Assembly (NCBI GenBank): GCA_035516965.1
Contig: DATIZR010000053.1
Span: 1 to 34,288 of the forward strand
Length of the DNA: 34,288 nt
From: Nitrospirota bacterium
Lineage (GTDB): Bacteria; Nitrospirota; UBA9217
Direction: 5' to 3'
The notes beneath the pieces were generated by a model, which saw only the letters and a list, made by a program, of their open reading frames with translations, had not been told where the DNA came from and searched no databases. A program made the position numbers and the translations under genes. This document shows, piece by piece, positions 1 to 8,101 of this stretch (its first letter is position 1; the number at the start of each line of letters is the position of its first letter).

Positions 1-205
1 TGCCCTCCTTTTTCGCCCTTCTGCCTGATAATTTGCATCTCCCATGCCAGATCGCAATTTATTGATTTTCCACAACTCTCACCCCTCAGGTCTTTTGCAG
101 GGATGAGAAAAGCATCCTGTCATCAAAGATAAATGCGAAAAAAAATCATGCTAGCCTGCCGCAAGGCACGCTCTTTCCCCCCTTTAAGAACGGAGAACTT
201 TTTCC
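1..205. other. Intergenic, no gene seen
   Basis: I find no convincing coding frame here. There is only a short hairpin with a GCAA tetraloop (TGCC/GGCA) near 157-168. The stretch lies upstream of the rpsB promoter; the preceding gene, if any, lies outside the window. Confidence 0.5.
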
Positions 206-234
206 TTGAAAAGAATAAACATATATGCTATTTT
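206..234 (+). promoter_or_regulatory. Putative sigma70-type promoter of rpsB operon
   Basis: A TTGAAA box (206-211) and a TATTTT box (229-234) are separated by exactly 17 bases. Transcription would start near 241 and give a leader of about 115 nt before rpsB. Boxes match consensus 5/6 and 4/6. Confidence 0.5.
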
Positions 235-278
235 AAGGGTCGCCTTTAATAAGGCAAATCCACACGCGCTAGGACTCG

Positions 279-312
279 CGTCAGGGTGTCCGGCTGAAAG
301 CCGGATCTGACG
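279..312 (+). promoter_or_regulatory. Structured rpsB leader hairpin
   Basis: An outer stem CGTCAG (279-284)/CTGACG (307-312) encloses an inner stem CCGGCT (290-295)/AGCCGG (299-304) with a GAA loop; the internal loop is asymmetric (five bases against two). It sits 42 nt upstream of the rpsB start. In E. coli, ribosomal protein S2 represses its own rpsB-tsf mRNA through the rpsB leader. This hairpin is a candidate for the same role, by position and structure only. Confidence 0.45.
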
Positions 313-354
313 GGAAACGACGGGCGCGGCGGCATAACCCAAAAGGAGGGACAC

Positions 355-1152
355 ATGTCCACGATCACGATGAAGGAGTTATTGGAAGCGGGGGTTCATT
401 TCGGCCACCAGGCGAAACGCTGGAACCCCAAGATGAAGAAGTATATTTTCGGTGAACGGAACGGCATCTATATCATCGATCTCCAGAAGACGCTCAAGCT
501 CTTCAAGGAAGCCTACGACTTTGTCCGGCAGTCCTCAGCAGAAGGCAAGGACATCATGTTCGTCGGCACAAAAAAGCAGGCCCAGGATTCCATAACCGAA
601 GAGGCGAAGCGGTGCGGAATGTACTATGTTTCGAGCCGCTGGCTGGGCGGCATGCTCACCAACTTCACGACGATCAAGAAAAGTATCGACCGTCTCAAGA
701 AGATCGAAAAAATGAAGGAAGACGGCACATACGACAAGCTGACCAAGAAGGAAGTTGCCGGCCTCGAAAAAGAGCGGACCAAGCTCGAGAAGATTCTGTC
801 CGGAATCAAGACCATGCCCGAGCCCCCGTCCGTGATCTTCGTCATCGATCCCCGGAAGGAAGACATCGCTGTGCACGAGGCGAACAAACTGGGGATCAAG
901 GTGGTTGCCGTGGTTGACACGAACTGCGACCCCGATAACATCGATTATGTGATCCCGGGAAATGATGACGCTATCCGCGCCATACGCCTCATGGCATCGA
1001 AGATCGCCGATGCCGTCATCGAAGGCAGGCAGGCCATCGTCAAGGAGGCGGGCGAGGCCATGGAGGCCGCGAAGGCGGCCGGTGAAGTCGCGGCTGCTCC
1101 TGCTCCTGTGGAGACCGCTGCAGAAGATGCCGAGGTCGAAGGAGAGGAATAA
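355..1152 (+). CDS. rpsB: 30S ribosomal protein S2
   Basis: This is ribosomal protein S2 of the small subunit, needed to place S1 and initiate translation. The 265-residue protein has the family N-terminus ([31 protein letters not shown]) and the [11 protein letters not shown] and [18 protein letters not shown] blocks. After about residue 230 it ends in an Ala/Glu-rich acidic tail, longer than in E. coli but common elsewhere. The ATG is preceded by a near-perfect Shine-Dalgarno (AAAAGGAGGG, 341-350). It is the first gene of rpsB-tsf-pyrH-frr, a widely conserved order, and is probably controlled through the leader hairpin just upstream. Confidence 0.98.
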   Translation: MSTITMKELLEAGVHFGHQAKRWNPKMKKYIFGERNGIYIIDLQKTLKLFKEAYDFVRQSSAEGKDIMFVGTKKQAQDSITEEAKRCGMYYVSSRWLGGMLTNFTTIKKSIDRLKKIEKMKEDGTYDKLTKKEVAGLEKERTKLEKILSGIKTMPEPPSVIFVIDPRKEDIAVHEANKLGIKVVAVVDTNCDPDNIDYVIPGNDDAIRAIRLMASKIADAVIEGRQAIVKEAGEAMEAAKAAGEVAAAPAPVETAAEDAEVEGEE

Positions 1153-1160
1153 AGATTGCT

Positions 1161-1230
1161 CCCTGACGGCATCGGACGACGGTAATGCGGAAGGGTGTCC
1201 GCCCGGAAGGGTGTAAGTTTTTTTTCAGGG
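1161..1230 (+). promoter_or_regulatory. rpsB-tsf intergenic stem with direct repeat
   Basis: CCCTGA (1161-1166) can pair with TCAGGG (1225-1230), closing a region that holds an 11-base direct repeat, CGGAAGGGTGT, at 1188-1198 and 1204-1214, followed by a run of eight T. The last base of the closing arm touches the tsf ribosome-binding site (AAAGGGG, 1231-1237). It could act as an attenuator or set the tsf/rpsB ratio; this is inference from structure. Confidence 0.3.
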
Positions 1231-1246
1231 AAAGGGGTTTATTGAA

Positions 1247-2125
1247 ATGGCAACAATTTCGGCAAGTTCAGTAAAGGATCTACGGGAAAAGACCGGCGTC
1301 GGCATGATGGAGGCCAAAAAGGCCCTTGAGGAGGCCGGCGGTGATTTTGAAAAGGCAGTTGACATTCTGAGAAAGAAGGGCCTCTCCGCCGCAGCGAAAA
1401 AAGCGGCGCGCGTGGCGTCCGAAGGCATGATCGCATCCACCATTCGGAGCAGCGCCAAGAGCGGTGTGCTCATCGAAGTCAACAGCGAGACCGACTTCGT
1501 GGCCAAGAACGATGAATTCCAGAAGTTCGCGAAAGATCTGGCAGAACTCGTGGCGGCGCAGAAGCCCGCCGATGTTCAGGCGCTGTCGCAGCTCGCGCTT
1601 GAAGGCGAGAATGTGGAAGCGCGCCGCAACAGGCTCGTCCAAAAGATCGGCGAGAACATAACCATCCGCCGCTTCGTCTCGTACGAAACAGCCGGCCGCG
1701 TCGCCGTATATATTCACGGCAACCGGATCGGCGTCATGGTAGATTATAGCGGCGCTGATGAGCAGCTCGGCAAGGACCTTGCCATGCATATCGCCGCGGC
1801 GAACCCCGCGTTCCTGACCCGCGAGAGCGTTCCGGCCGATGTGCTGGATCGGGAGCGTTCGGTCTATGAAGCACAGGCAAAGGAGTCGGGAAAGCCTTCC
1901 GCCGTCATCGGCAAGATCATCGAGGGCAAACTGGAGAAATTTTATTCCGACAGCTGCCTCGTCGACCAAATCTACATCAAGGACCCCGACGGAAAGCTTA
2001 AGGTAAGGGACCTGCTCAAGAAAGCGGGGGCAAGCGTGAGCCGTTTCGTTCGGTATCAGCTCGGCGAGGGCATCGAAAAAAAGAAGGAATGCTTTGCCGA
2101 GGAAGTTGCCGCCCAGTTGAAATAG
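1247..2125 (+). CDS. tsf: Translation elongation factor Ts
   Basis: EF-Ts is the guanine-nucleotide exchange factor that regenerates EF-Tu-GTP. The 292-residue product opens with the UBA-like EF-Tu-binding module (VKDLREKTGVGMMEAKKALEEAGGD) and carries the core signature EVNSETDFVAKNDEFQ near residues 75-92, then two dimerisation-type subdomains. The length is normal for the family. The ATG follows AAAGGGG at a good distance. It is second in the rpsB operon, about 95 bp after rpsB, with a possible regulatory stem in the gap. Confidence 0.98.
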   Translation: MATISASSVKDLREKTGVGMMEAKKALEEAGGDFEKAVDILRKKGLSAAAKKAARVASEGMIASTIRSSAKSGVLIEVNSETDFVAKNDEFQKFAKDLAELVAAQKPADVQALSQLALEGENVEARRNRLVQKIGENITIRRFVSYETAGRVAVYIHGNRIGVMVDYSGADEQLGKDLAMHIAAANPAFLTRESVPADVLDRERSVYEAQAKESGKPSAVIGKIIEGKLEKFYSDSCLVDQIYIKDPDGKLKVRDLLKKAGASVSRFVRYQLGEGIEKKKECFAEEVAAQLK

Positions 2126-2152
2126 GGCAAGCCGATTTCCCGAGAGCCGCCT

Positions 2153-2881
2153 ATGACGCAGCCGAAATACAAGAGGATCCTTCTCAAGCTTTCCGGTGAG
2201 GCCCTGATGGGAGACCAGGGGTACGGGATCGACCACTCCGTGCTCGATTCGATCACGTCCCAGGTGAAAGATGTGTACGACCTCGGCGTCGAGATCGCGA
2301 TCGTCATCGGCGGCGGCAATATCTTCCGGGGACTGTCCGGGGCCGCCAAGGGTATGGAGCGGGCGAGCGCGGATTATATGGGAATGTTAGCCACGGTCCT
2401 GAACGCCTTGGCCCTGCAGAACGTCCTGGAAAACAAGGGCGTTGTTACGAGGGTTCAATCGGCCATCGAGATGCGCGAACTTGCCGAGACGTACATCCGC
2501 CGGCGCGCGGTTCGCCATCTCGAGAAGCGGCGCGTCGTCATCTTCGCGGCGGGCACCGGCAACCCCTATTTCACGACAGACACCGCCGCGGCGCTCCGGG
2601 CGATGGAAATAGGAGCCGAAGTCATCATGAAGGCTACCAAGGTGGACGGCGTTTACACCGCGGACCCCATGAAGGACAAGACAGCCAGCAAATACGACTC
2701 CCTGACGTACATCGACGTTCTTCAGAAGGACCTTCGCGTCATGGATGCGACGGCCATTTCCCTGTGCATGGACAACAATCTTCCTATTTTGGTCTTCAAC
2801 CTGACGGTCCCCGGCAACATCAGGAAGATCGTTCTGGGCGAAAAGATCGGGACTCTCGTCATCGGGAGGAACAATGGTTAA
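2153..2881 (+). CDS. pyrH: Uridylate kinase
   Basis: UMP kinase of the bacterial amino-acid-kinase family; it phosphorylates UMP to UDP in pyrimidine synthesis as a cytosolic hexamer. The 242-residue product shows the N-terminal [14 protein letters not shown] motif, the glycine-rich [13 protein letters not shown] segment, [19 protein letters not shown], and the [13 protein letters not shown] block. It begins 27 bp after tsf, and its stop overlaps the start of frr by 8 bp, which implies translational coupling. The ribosome-binding site is weak (GAGAG region). Confidence 0.97.
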   Translation: MTQPKYKRILLKLSGEALMGDQGYGIDHSVLDSITSQVKDVYDLGVEIAIVIGGGNIFRGLSGAAKGMERASADYMGMLATVLNALALQNVLENKGVVTRVQSAIEMRELAETYIRRRAVRHLEKRRVVIFAAGTGNPYFTTDTAAALRAMEIGAEVIMKATKVDGVYTADPMKDKTASKYDSLTYIDVLQKDLRVMDATAISLCMDNNLPILVFNLTVPGNIRKIVLGEKIGTLVIGRNNG

Positions 2882-3437
2882 CGAGCTAAAAAAGAAGGCC
2901 GAGGACAAAATGAATAAGGCCCTCGATGTCCTGCGGAGAGAGCTTGCCACCCTCAGGACCGGCAGGGCTTCGCTCGGCATACTGGATGGCATTACGGTTG
3001 ACTATTACGGGACACCGACGCACCTCAGCCAGGTTGCGAACATGGCAGTGCCCGATCCTCGCCAGATCACGATCCAGCCATGGGAAGCCAAGATGCTCGG
3101 TGAGATCGAGAAGGCCATATTAAAATCCGATGTCGGGCTCACCCCCTCGAACGACGGAAAGATCATCCGCCTCACGATACCTCCACTCACCGAGGAGCGC
3201 AGGCAGCAAATCGTAAAACATGCAAAAAAGCTGGCCGAGGACTGCCGGGTTGCCATCAGAAACATCCGAAGGGATGTGAACGACGAGATCAGGAAGAAAA
3301 GCAAGGACAAGGACGCCCACGTCTCCGAAGACGCAACAAAGAAGCTGCAGGACGAGATCCAGAAGACAACAGACAGCTATATTAAGAAAATCGATGAGCT
3401 CTTGGAACACAAAGAAAAAGAGATCATGACCGTCTAA
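2874..3437 (+). CDS. frr: Ribosome recycling factor
   Basis: RRF works with EF-G to split post-termination ribosomes. The 187-residue product has the long three-helix bundle signature: an N-terminal [21 protein letters not shown] helix, the [16 protein letters not shown] and ITIQPWE beta segments, and [30 protein letters not shown]. Length is typical. A GGGAGGA Shine-Dalgarno (2864-2870) lies inside the end of pyrH. The usual downstream partners in many genomes (uppS, cdsA, dxr) are not here; a 380-bp gap and atpB follow. Confidence 0.98.
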   Translation: MVNELKKKAEDKMNKALDVLRRELATLRTGRASLGILDGITVDYYGTPTHLSQVANMAVPDPRQITIQPWEAKMLGEIEKAILKSDVGLTPSNDGKIIRLTIPPLTEERRQQIVKHAKKLAEDCRVAIRNIRRDVNDEIRKKSKDKDAHVSEDATKKLQDEIQKTTDSYIKKIDELLEHKEKEIMTV

Positions 3438-3753
3438 CCAATGCCCGCCCGAGGCTAGACCGTTCATTGTTCTCTCCCGCACCATCAGCATCTTTTTCCC
3501 TTTCCCAGACATTTCGATGAGTCCCCTTTTGGGGTACCTGCCAGAAGCAGCGCCCATACATTCTCAACCGGGTGACCCGCCGATTTTTCATTATCCCTCG
3601 TGCCCGTGCTCCCGCTGGATTGCCGAGCCGACAACAGGGAGCAATACCCACCGATGAATGGTCCGGCAGCGTGAGATCGATTTCACGAAACGTCCAATAA
3701 TTAACTTGCATATGATTATTAAGAATTCTTATGGTTCTTTTCCGGCTTTTTTC
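3438..3753. other. Intergenic between frr and the atp promoter
   Basis: I find no credible gene. The only structures are a short CCCC-TTTT-GGGG hairpin (3523-3534), too weak and without a T tract to be a convincing terminator, and an AT-rich stretch from about 3695 leading into the atp promoter. Confidence 0.5.
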
Positions 3754-3782
3754 TTGACAAAAAACAGGCCTTCCTGTAAATT
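3754..3782 (+). promoter_or_regulatory. Putative promoter of atpB-atpE
   Basis: A perfect TTGACA (3754-3759) and TAAATT (3777-3782) are separated by 17 bases. A start near 3789 would give a short leader of about 30 nt containing the AAAAGGAG ribosome-binding site of atpB. Confidence 0.6.
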
Positions 3783-3817
3783 TTTTCTGTCATTGCACGC
3801 ATAAAAGGAGTAGAACC

Positions 3818-4498
3818 ATGAAAGAAGGACCGCTGCTCTTACCAGAGATCCATCATATTCCCGAGCATGTTACCTACTCGTGGCTAGCGATGGCCATTCT
3901 GATCGGCCTGTCCCTTGCTGCACGCTTCTCGCTAAAAAGAGATGCGCCCACGGGAGTGCAGAACCTGCTCGAAACCGTGGTCGGCGCCCTGGAAAATTTC
4001 GTCGTCGATATCATGGGACCGGAGGGTCGGCACTACCTGTCTCTGGTGGGATCTCTCTTCCTGTTTATACTCGTCTGCAACCTCCTGGGGCTTATTCCCG
4101 GGTTCGACTCGCCAACAGCCAACATCAATACGACGCTTGCACTGGCGCTCGTATCATTCACCGCGACCCACTATATCGGCGTCAGAAGGCACGGCATCGG
4201 CTATGTCAAGCATTTCATGGGCCCCATGTGGGGGCTTGCGCCGCTCATGCTCCCTATTGAGGTGATCAGCCACTTCGCGCGCGTCATGTCGCTCACCTTC
4301 CGTCTCTTCGGCAACATGGTGGCCAAACATAAGCTGCTTCTCGTGCTTGCCCTGCTCGCACCCTATATCGCTCCGGTTCCGATCCTGGGATTGGGCCTTC
4401 TGGTTGCTTTCGTGCAGGCCGGCGTCTTCACGCTCCTGACCATGCTGTATCTTTCCGGCTCCATTGAGGAAGCACACCTCGGCGGGGAGCATCACTAA
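3818..4498 (+). CDS. atpB: F0F1 ATP synthase subunit a
   Basis: Subunit a of the membrane F0 sector forms the half-channels that deliver ions to the c ring. The 226-residue hydrophobic protein has five to six membrane spans and the essential stator arginine in SLTFRLFGNM (Arg162), with Glu148 in LPIEVISHFAR and Gln200 in the last span (LVAFVQAGVFTLLT). It starts at an ATG behind AAAGGAG. It forms a two-gene unit with atpE; the remaining F0F1 genes are not in the window, so the ATP synthase genes are split, as in many delta-proteobacteria and relatives. Confidence 0.96.
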   Translation: MKEGPLLLPEIHHIPEHVTYSWLAMAILIGLSLAARFSLKRDAPTGVQNLLETVVGALENFVVDIMGPEGRHYLSLVGSLFLFILVCNLLGLIPGFDSPTANINTTLALALVSFTATHYIGVRRHGIGYVKHFMGPMWGLAPLMLPIEVISHFARVMSLTFRLFGNMVAKHKLLLVLALLAPYIAPVPILGLGLLVAFVQAGVFTLLTMLYLSGSIEEAHLGGEHH

Positions 4499-4595
4499 AA
4501 ATCATCGATACCCCGGGGCTGCTGTTCTTTCCCATGGAAAGAGCCCGCGGGAGGTAGTAATCCGGCACGATTCCGGGCAAGCAGTCGACCCCTGA

Positions 4596-4961
<366 letters not shown>

Positions 4962-4990
4962 GTGACCCTGAGCCAACCGGCAACAAAAAA

Positions 4991-5025
4991 GGGACGGTGT
5001 CTGCACCGTCCCTTTTTCTTTTTTT
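4991..5025 (+). terminator. Intrinsic terminator after atpE
   Basis: A perfect 9-bp stem GGGACGGTG (4991-4999)/CACCGTCCC (5004-5012) with a 4-base loop is followed by a T-rich run (5013-5025). A preceding A6 run could pair with the T tract. It ends the atpB-atpE transcript. Confidence 0.93.
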
Positions 5026-5050
5026 ATTAATTGTATGTTTTTTCCGGTCC

Positions 5051-5497
5051 CTATGCCGCTCTCTTGCTTGCGCCACCCTCCCCGAGAACTTTCGTATCAT
5101 TGCCGACACGCGCATTCCCAAAGATCCGTGCCGTACCTCCTACTTCAGCCTTCTCCGCGATCTCCGCATAGCCGCTCACGACCGCGTCGCCATAGACGCT
5201 TGCGGACCCATACACCTTGGCGTCACCCTGAACCTTGGCATTTCCGAAGACCCGGGCATTCCCAAATATCTCTGCCCTCCCCGTAACCTCCGCCTTGTCG
5301 AAGATCCAGGCGTTTCCGAACACAAACACCTCTCCCCTCAGCCTGCAATGACCGCATATTTTGGCAAAGGGACCGACATAGACGGAATCCTCGACCTGCG
5401 CGTGCTCAGCGACCATGCCACCGCCATTCGGATGGTGATGGTATCTCACACCATCGATTTCAACAACAGGAGCCGTCGACAATACCTTGATATCCAT
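5051..5497 (-). CDS. Left-handed beta-helix (hexapeptide-like repeat) protein
   Basis: A 148-residue protein made mostly of short repeats of the type VFGNA-xVxGxA (RAEIFGNARVFGNAKVQGDAK), as in left-handed parallel beta-helix proteins related to E. coli YdcK. No catalytic domain of an acyltransferase is visible, so a structural or binding role is more likely; function unknown. The frame stays open upstream to a TTG at 5626, but that TTG lies in a -35 box. The ATG at 5497 has an ideal GGAGGT site 8 bases away (5506-5511) and is preferred. It converges on the atpE terminator. Confidence 0.75.
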   Translation of the reverse strand: MDIKVLSTAPVVEIDGVRYHHHPNGGGMVAEHAQVEDSVYVGPFAKICGHCRLRGEVFVFGNAWIFDKAEVTGRAEIFGNARVFGNAKVQGDAKVYGSASVYGDAVVSGYAEIAEKAEVGGTARIFGNARVGNDTKVLGEGGASKRAA

Positions 5498-5597
5498 AGC
5501 CGCACACCTCCGCCCTTTTATGACTCTCTTCGGGCCAACGACATTTCGAGTCGGATCATCTCGGAAAGGCATCAAGTTGTAATTTGAGCCTGAACCA

Positions 5598-5626
5598 ATG
5601 ATAGCTAAGACCTTCTCCTTTGTCAA
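5598..5626 (-). promoter_or_regulatory. Promoter of the beta-helix gene
   Basis: On the minus strand a perfect TTGACA (5626-5621) and TATCAT (5603-5598) are 17 bases apart. The leader would be about 95 nt. This placement shows that translation does not begin at the upstream TTG at 5626. Confidence 0.7.
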
Positions 5627-5737
5627 TTACGTCCCCCTTCCCCCCGGCTTGGAAACTGTCCGGGTTTTACGTTGAAACTCAAGCTGTTAGCCTCTTCATC
5701 CCTCTGGGCGGCTATCAAGAATCTCCCATGAATTTTC

Positions 5738-5766
5738 TTTATCTCGCACAAGATATTTGTTATAAT
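5738..5766 (+). promoter_or_regulatory. Putative gltX promoter
   Basis: A perfect TATAAT (5761-5766) has a weak -35 candidate TTTATC (5738-5743) 17 bases upstream. Together with the opposing promoter at 5598-5626 it fills the 318-bp divergent gap between the beta-helix gene and gltX; nothing else is evident there. Confidence 0.5.
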
Positions 5767-5815
5767 GCCATGTTTCAGCGGGATGGATATCACGATGCAA
5801 GGAGCCGATAACACG

Positions 5816-7231
5816 ATGAATACAGTCCGAGTCCGTTTTGCGCCAAGCCCCACCGGTGCCCTCCACATCGGCGGCGTCCGCACCGCCCTTTTCAACTGGC
5901 TCTACGCCCGGCACCATAAAGGCACTTTTGTTCTCCGGATAGAAGACACGGACCAGACGCGCTCAACCGATGAGTCGATCGGGATCATTCTGGATGGCAT
6001 GAAGTGGCTCGGTCTTGATTGGGACGAGGGTCCCTTCCGCCAGACCGAGCGGACAGATATATACCGTGAGCATGTGGACCGCCTGCTTCAGTCAGGCAAA
6101 GCCTATTATTGCTACTGCACTCCCGAGGAACTCGAAACTAGGCGCAAGGAGGCGCTTGCTGCGGGCAAGCCGCCCAAGTACGACCGGAAGTGCCGGTCGT
6201 TGGCCGCACCTCTCCCGGGAAGAACGCCGGCGGTACGGTTCCTTTCATCCGACGAGGGCCAGACGATTGTGCGCGACATGATCCGCGGGGCAGTGACCTT
6301 CGAAAACCAGCAGCTCGACGACCTGATCATCCAGCGCTCGGACGGTCTTCCCACCTACAACTTTGCCGTCGTCGTCGATGACGTGACCATGAAAATTTCC
6401 CATGTGATCCGCGGCGATGACCACTTGAACAACACGCCGCGCCAGATCCAGCTCTACCAGGCGTTGGGATACGAACCGCCGGAATTCGCCCACCTGCCGA
6501 TGATCCTGGGGTCGGACAAGACCAAGCTCTCGAAGCGACACGGCGCGACCGCCGTTACCGAATACATCGATCTCGGCTACCTTCCCGAAGCGCTGGTGAA
6601 CTATCTCGCCCGCCTCGGCTGGTCTCACGGCGATCAGGAGATATTCTCGAGGCAGGAACTGATCGACACGTTCTCGCTGGACAGCGTAGGCAAAGCCCCG
6701 TCCGTCTTCAATCCCGAGAAGCTGCTCTGGCTCAACCATCACTACATTCAGCAGGCGGAGCCCGGGAGGCTCGCGGAACTCGTTCTCGACCTGCTCCGGA
6801 AGGATGGCGTGCTTCAGCCGGGACGCGAGCCCGGCATCGAATGGTTCAAGAAGCTCGTGACTATCCTGACCGAGCGAAGCCACACGCTGGTCGAGATGAA
6901 AACAGCCTCGCTTCCCTTTCTGCTCGACACCATCGTGATGGATGAGAAGGCCAGGGCTAAACACCTGACCCCGGATGTGTTGCCGCTGCTCACCGAACTC
7001 TCATCGCGGCTTTCGTCGCTTGACCCCTTTACTCATTCCGAAATCGAGCGTGTGTTCAACGGGCTCGTGGCAGAAAAAGGCGTCAAACTGGGCAAGCTCG
7101 CGCAGCCCGTGCGGGTCGCGCTCACGGGCTCGACGGTCAGCCCCGGCATCTTTGATGTCGTGGAAATAATGGGCAGAGACCGGACACTCGGGCGCATCGG
7201 GGCCGCGATCGCGATGGCCAGCGGATCCTGA
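5816..7231 (+). CDS. gltX: Glutamate--tRNA ligase
   Basis: Glutamyl-tRNA synthetase, class I, charges tRNA-Glu in the cytosol. The 471-residue product has the HIGH-type motif in FAPSPTGALHIGG (residues 8-20), the IEDTDQTRS block, a Cys-rich insertion (CYC near residue 100 and a further Cys in YDRKCRS) resembling the zinc site of some GluRS, and the KMSKS-type KLSKR (237-241). The C-terminal anticodon-binding region is complete. The frame is open from 5765, but the ATG at 5816 has AAGGAG (5799-5804) upstream and matches the family start. A DUF402 gene follows after 11 bp. Confidence 0.97.
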   Translation: MNTVRVRFAPSPTGALHIGGVRTALFNWLYARHHKGTFVLRIEDTDQTRSTDESIGIILDGMKWLGLDWDEGPFRQTERTDIYREHVDRLLQSGKAYYCYCTPEELETRRKEALAAGKPPKYDRKCRSLAAPLPGRTPAVRFLSSDEGQTIVRDMIRGAVTFENQQLDDLIIQRSDGLPTYNFAVVVDDVTMKISHVIRGDDHLNNTPRQIQLYQALGYEPPEFAHLPMILGSDKTKLSKRHGATAVTEYIDLGYLPEALVNYLARLGWSHGDQEIFSRQELIDTFSLDSVGKAPSVFNPEKLLWLNHHYIQQAEPGRLAELVLDLLRKDGVLQPGREPGIEWFKKLVTILTERSHTLVEMKTASLPFLLDTIVMDEKARAKHLTPDVLPLLTELSSRLSSLDPFTHSEIERVFNGLVAEKGVKLGKLAQPVRVALTGSTVSPGIFDVVEIMGRDRTLGRIGAAIAMASGS

Positions 7232-7242
7232 GCGGGCCCCCC

Positions 7243-7725
7243 ATGGCGGCCTGTGTAGAAAAGAAGATCACCCTGTCCGGCGCGACACACCGGTTCTCCT
7301 GTGAATTGCTGCGTCTTGACGGCGGGTTCGGCGTTCTGCGGTACGTCATTGAACGGCCCTATGATGTGAGTGGAACGCAGCTCTTCCCCGGCGATGTCAC
7401 GTACGCGCTGTACTGGACCGACCGTCCCTATACGCTGTATGTCTGGCGCTTCGGAGGAAGCAAGGCCGCCTACTACTTCAACATCGCGGACAGCGTGTCC
7501 CTCCGTCCGGAGGAATTCTCCTGGAGGGACCTTGCAGTCGATGTTCTGATCGATGCCGACGGGAACGTTCGGGTACTCGATGAGAACGAAGTGCCGGATG
7601 ATACTCCCCTCCCCCTGCGTTCCTGCATCGAAGCCGCGAAAGCGAACATTCTCGCCGAGCATGAGCGCATCATCCGCGAGGCGAACGCCATCCTGGCCCC
7701 TTTTCTGGGCGGCGATCGGCGCTGA
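7243..7725 (+). CDS. DUF402 domain protein
   Basis: A 160-residue protein whose C-terminal half matches the DUF402 fold (YYFNIADSVSLRPEEFSWRDLAVDVLIDADG, then EVPDD and a helical tail). Relatives include the nucleoside-diphosphatase FomD and Ntdp, which hydrolyse nucleotide phosphates with Mg2+ or Mn2+. The acidic residues of the DLAVDVLIDADG strand are in place, so a phosphatase role is possible but unproven. It starts 11 bp after gltX with a weak ribosome-binding site and is probably cotranscribed. Confidence 0.75.
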   Translation: MAACVEKKITLSGATHRFSCELLRLDGGFGVLRYVIERPYDVSGTQLFPGDVTYALYWTDRPYTLYVWRFGGSKAAYYFNIADSVSLRPEEFSWRDLAVDVLIDADGNVRVLDENEVPDDTPLPLRSCIEAAKANILAEHERIIREANAILAPFLGGDRR

Positions 7726-7750
7726 TCCGTCCCCGGCGCACCGCTGTTTC

Positions 7751-7770
7751 TCCGGGTGCTCCCGGATTTC
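7751..7770 (+). terminator. Weak hairpin after the DUF402 gene
   Basis: TCCGGG (7751-7756) pairs with CCCGGA (7761-7766) across a 4-base loop, followed by a poor T stretch (TTTCTG). It may partly end the gltX transcript just before the next promoter. Confidence 0.3.
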
Positions 7771-7773
7771 TGA

Positions 7774-7802
7774 TTGTAAATCCCTTCTTTTTCCGCTACA
7801 AT
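7774..7802 (+). promoter_or_regulatory. Promoter immediately before the S4 gene
   Basis: TTGTAA (7774-7779) and TACAAT (7797-7802) are 17 bases apart. The GTG start of the S4 gene lies only 5 bases past the -10 box, so transcription would begin at or next to the start codon (leaderless mRNA). Confidence 0.55.
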
Positions 7803-7807
7803 TATCC

Positions 7808-8101
7808 GTGCGTCTCGATCTGTTCCTGAAGCAGAGCAGGCTCATGAAACGCCGTTCCGTCGCGAGAGAAATGATCGACAACGGCAGGGTGCTCGTGAAC
7901 GGCCATGAGGCCAAACCGGCCAAAGAGGTCAGGGTGGGCGACTGCATCACCGTGAAACGAGCATCGCGTTCGATCGACGTGATCGTCATCGGTCTGCCGG
8001 AGGGACGCAACTCTTCTCCGGAGCAGGTGTACCGCGTACAATCCGAGACGCTGGTGCCGGAGGAACAGGACCTATGGAGCAGAGACCGCTCATTGTCATA
8101 A
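7808..8101 (+). CDS. S4-domain RNA-binding protein (Hsp15/RqcP type)
   Basis: A 97-residue protein that is almost entirely one S4 RNA-binding fold: RLDLFLKQSRLMKRRSVARE, DNGRVLVNG, AKPAKEVRVGDCITV. Small stand-alone S4 proteins such as Hsp15 and RqcP bind rRNA or the 50S subunit and help rescue stalled nascent chains; a similar role is inferred. The family normally begins with MRLDLFLK, which fixes the start at the GTG at 7808 although no Shine-Dalgarno precedes it. The 3' end overlaps pdxA by 28 bp in another frame. Confidence 0.82.
   Translation: MRLDLFLKQSRLMKRRSVAREMIDNGRVLVNGHEAKPAKEVRVGDCITVKRASRSIDVIVIGLPEGRNSSPEQVYRVQSETLVPEEQDLWSRDRSLS

Noticed and set aside
5620-5626. TTG at 5626 (-) as start of the beta-helix protein
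   Set aside because: It is part of a perfect TTGACA -35 box with TATCAT 17 bases on; the ATG at 5497 has a far better ribosome-binding site.
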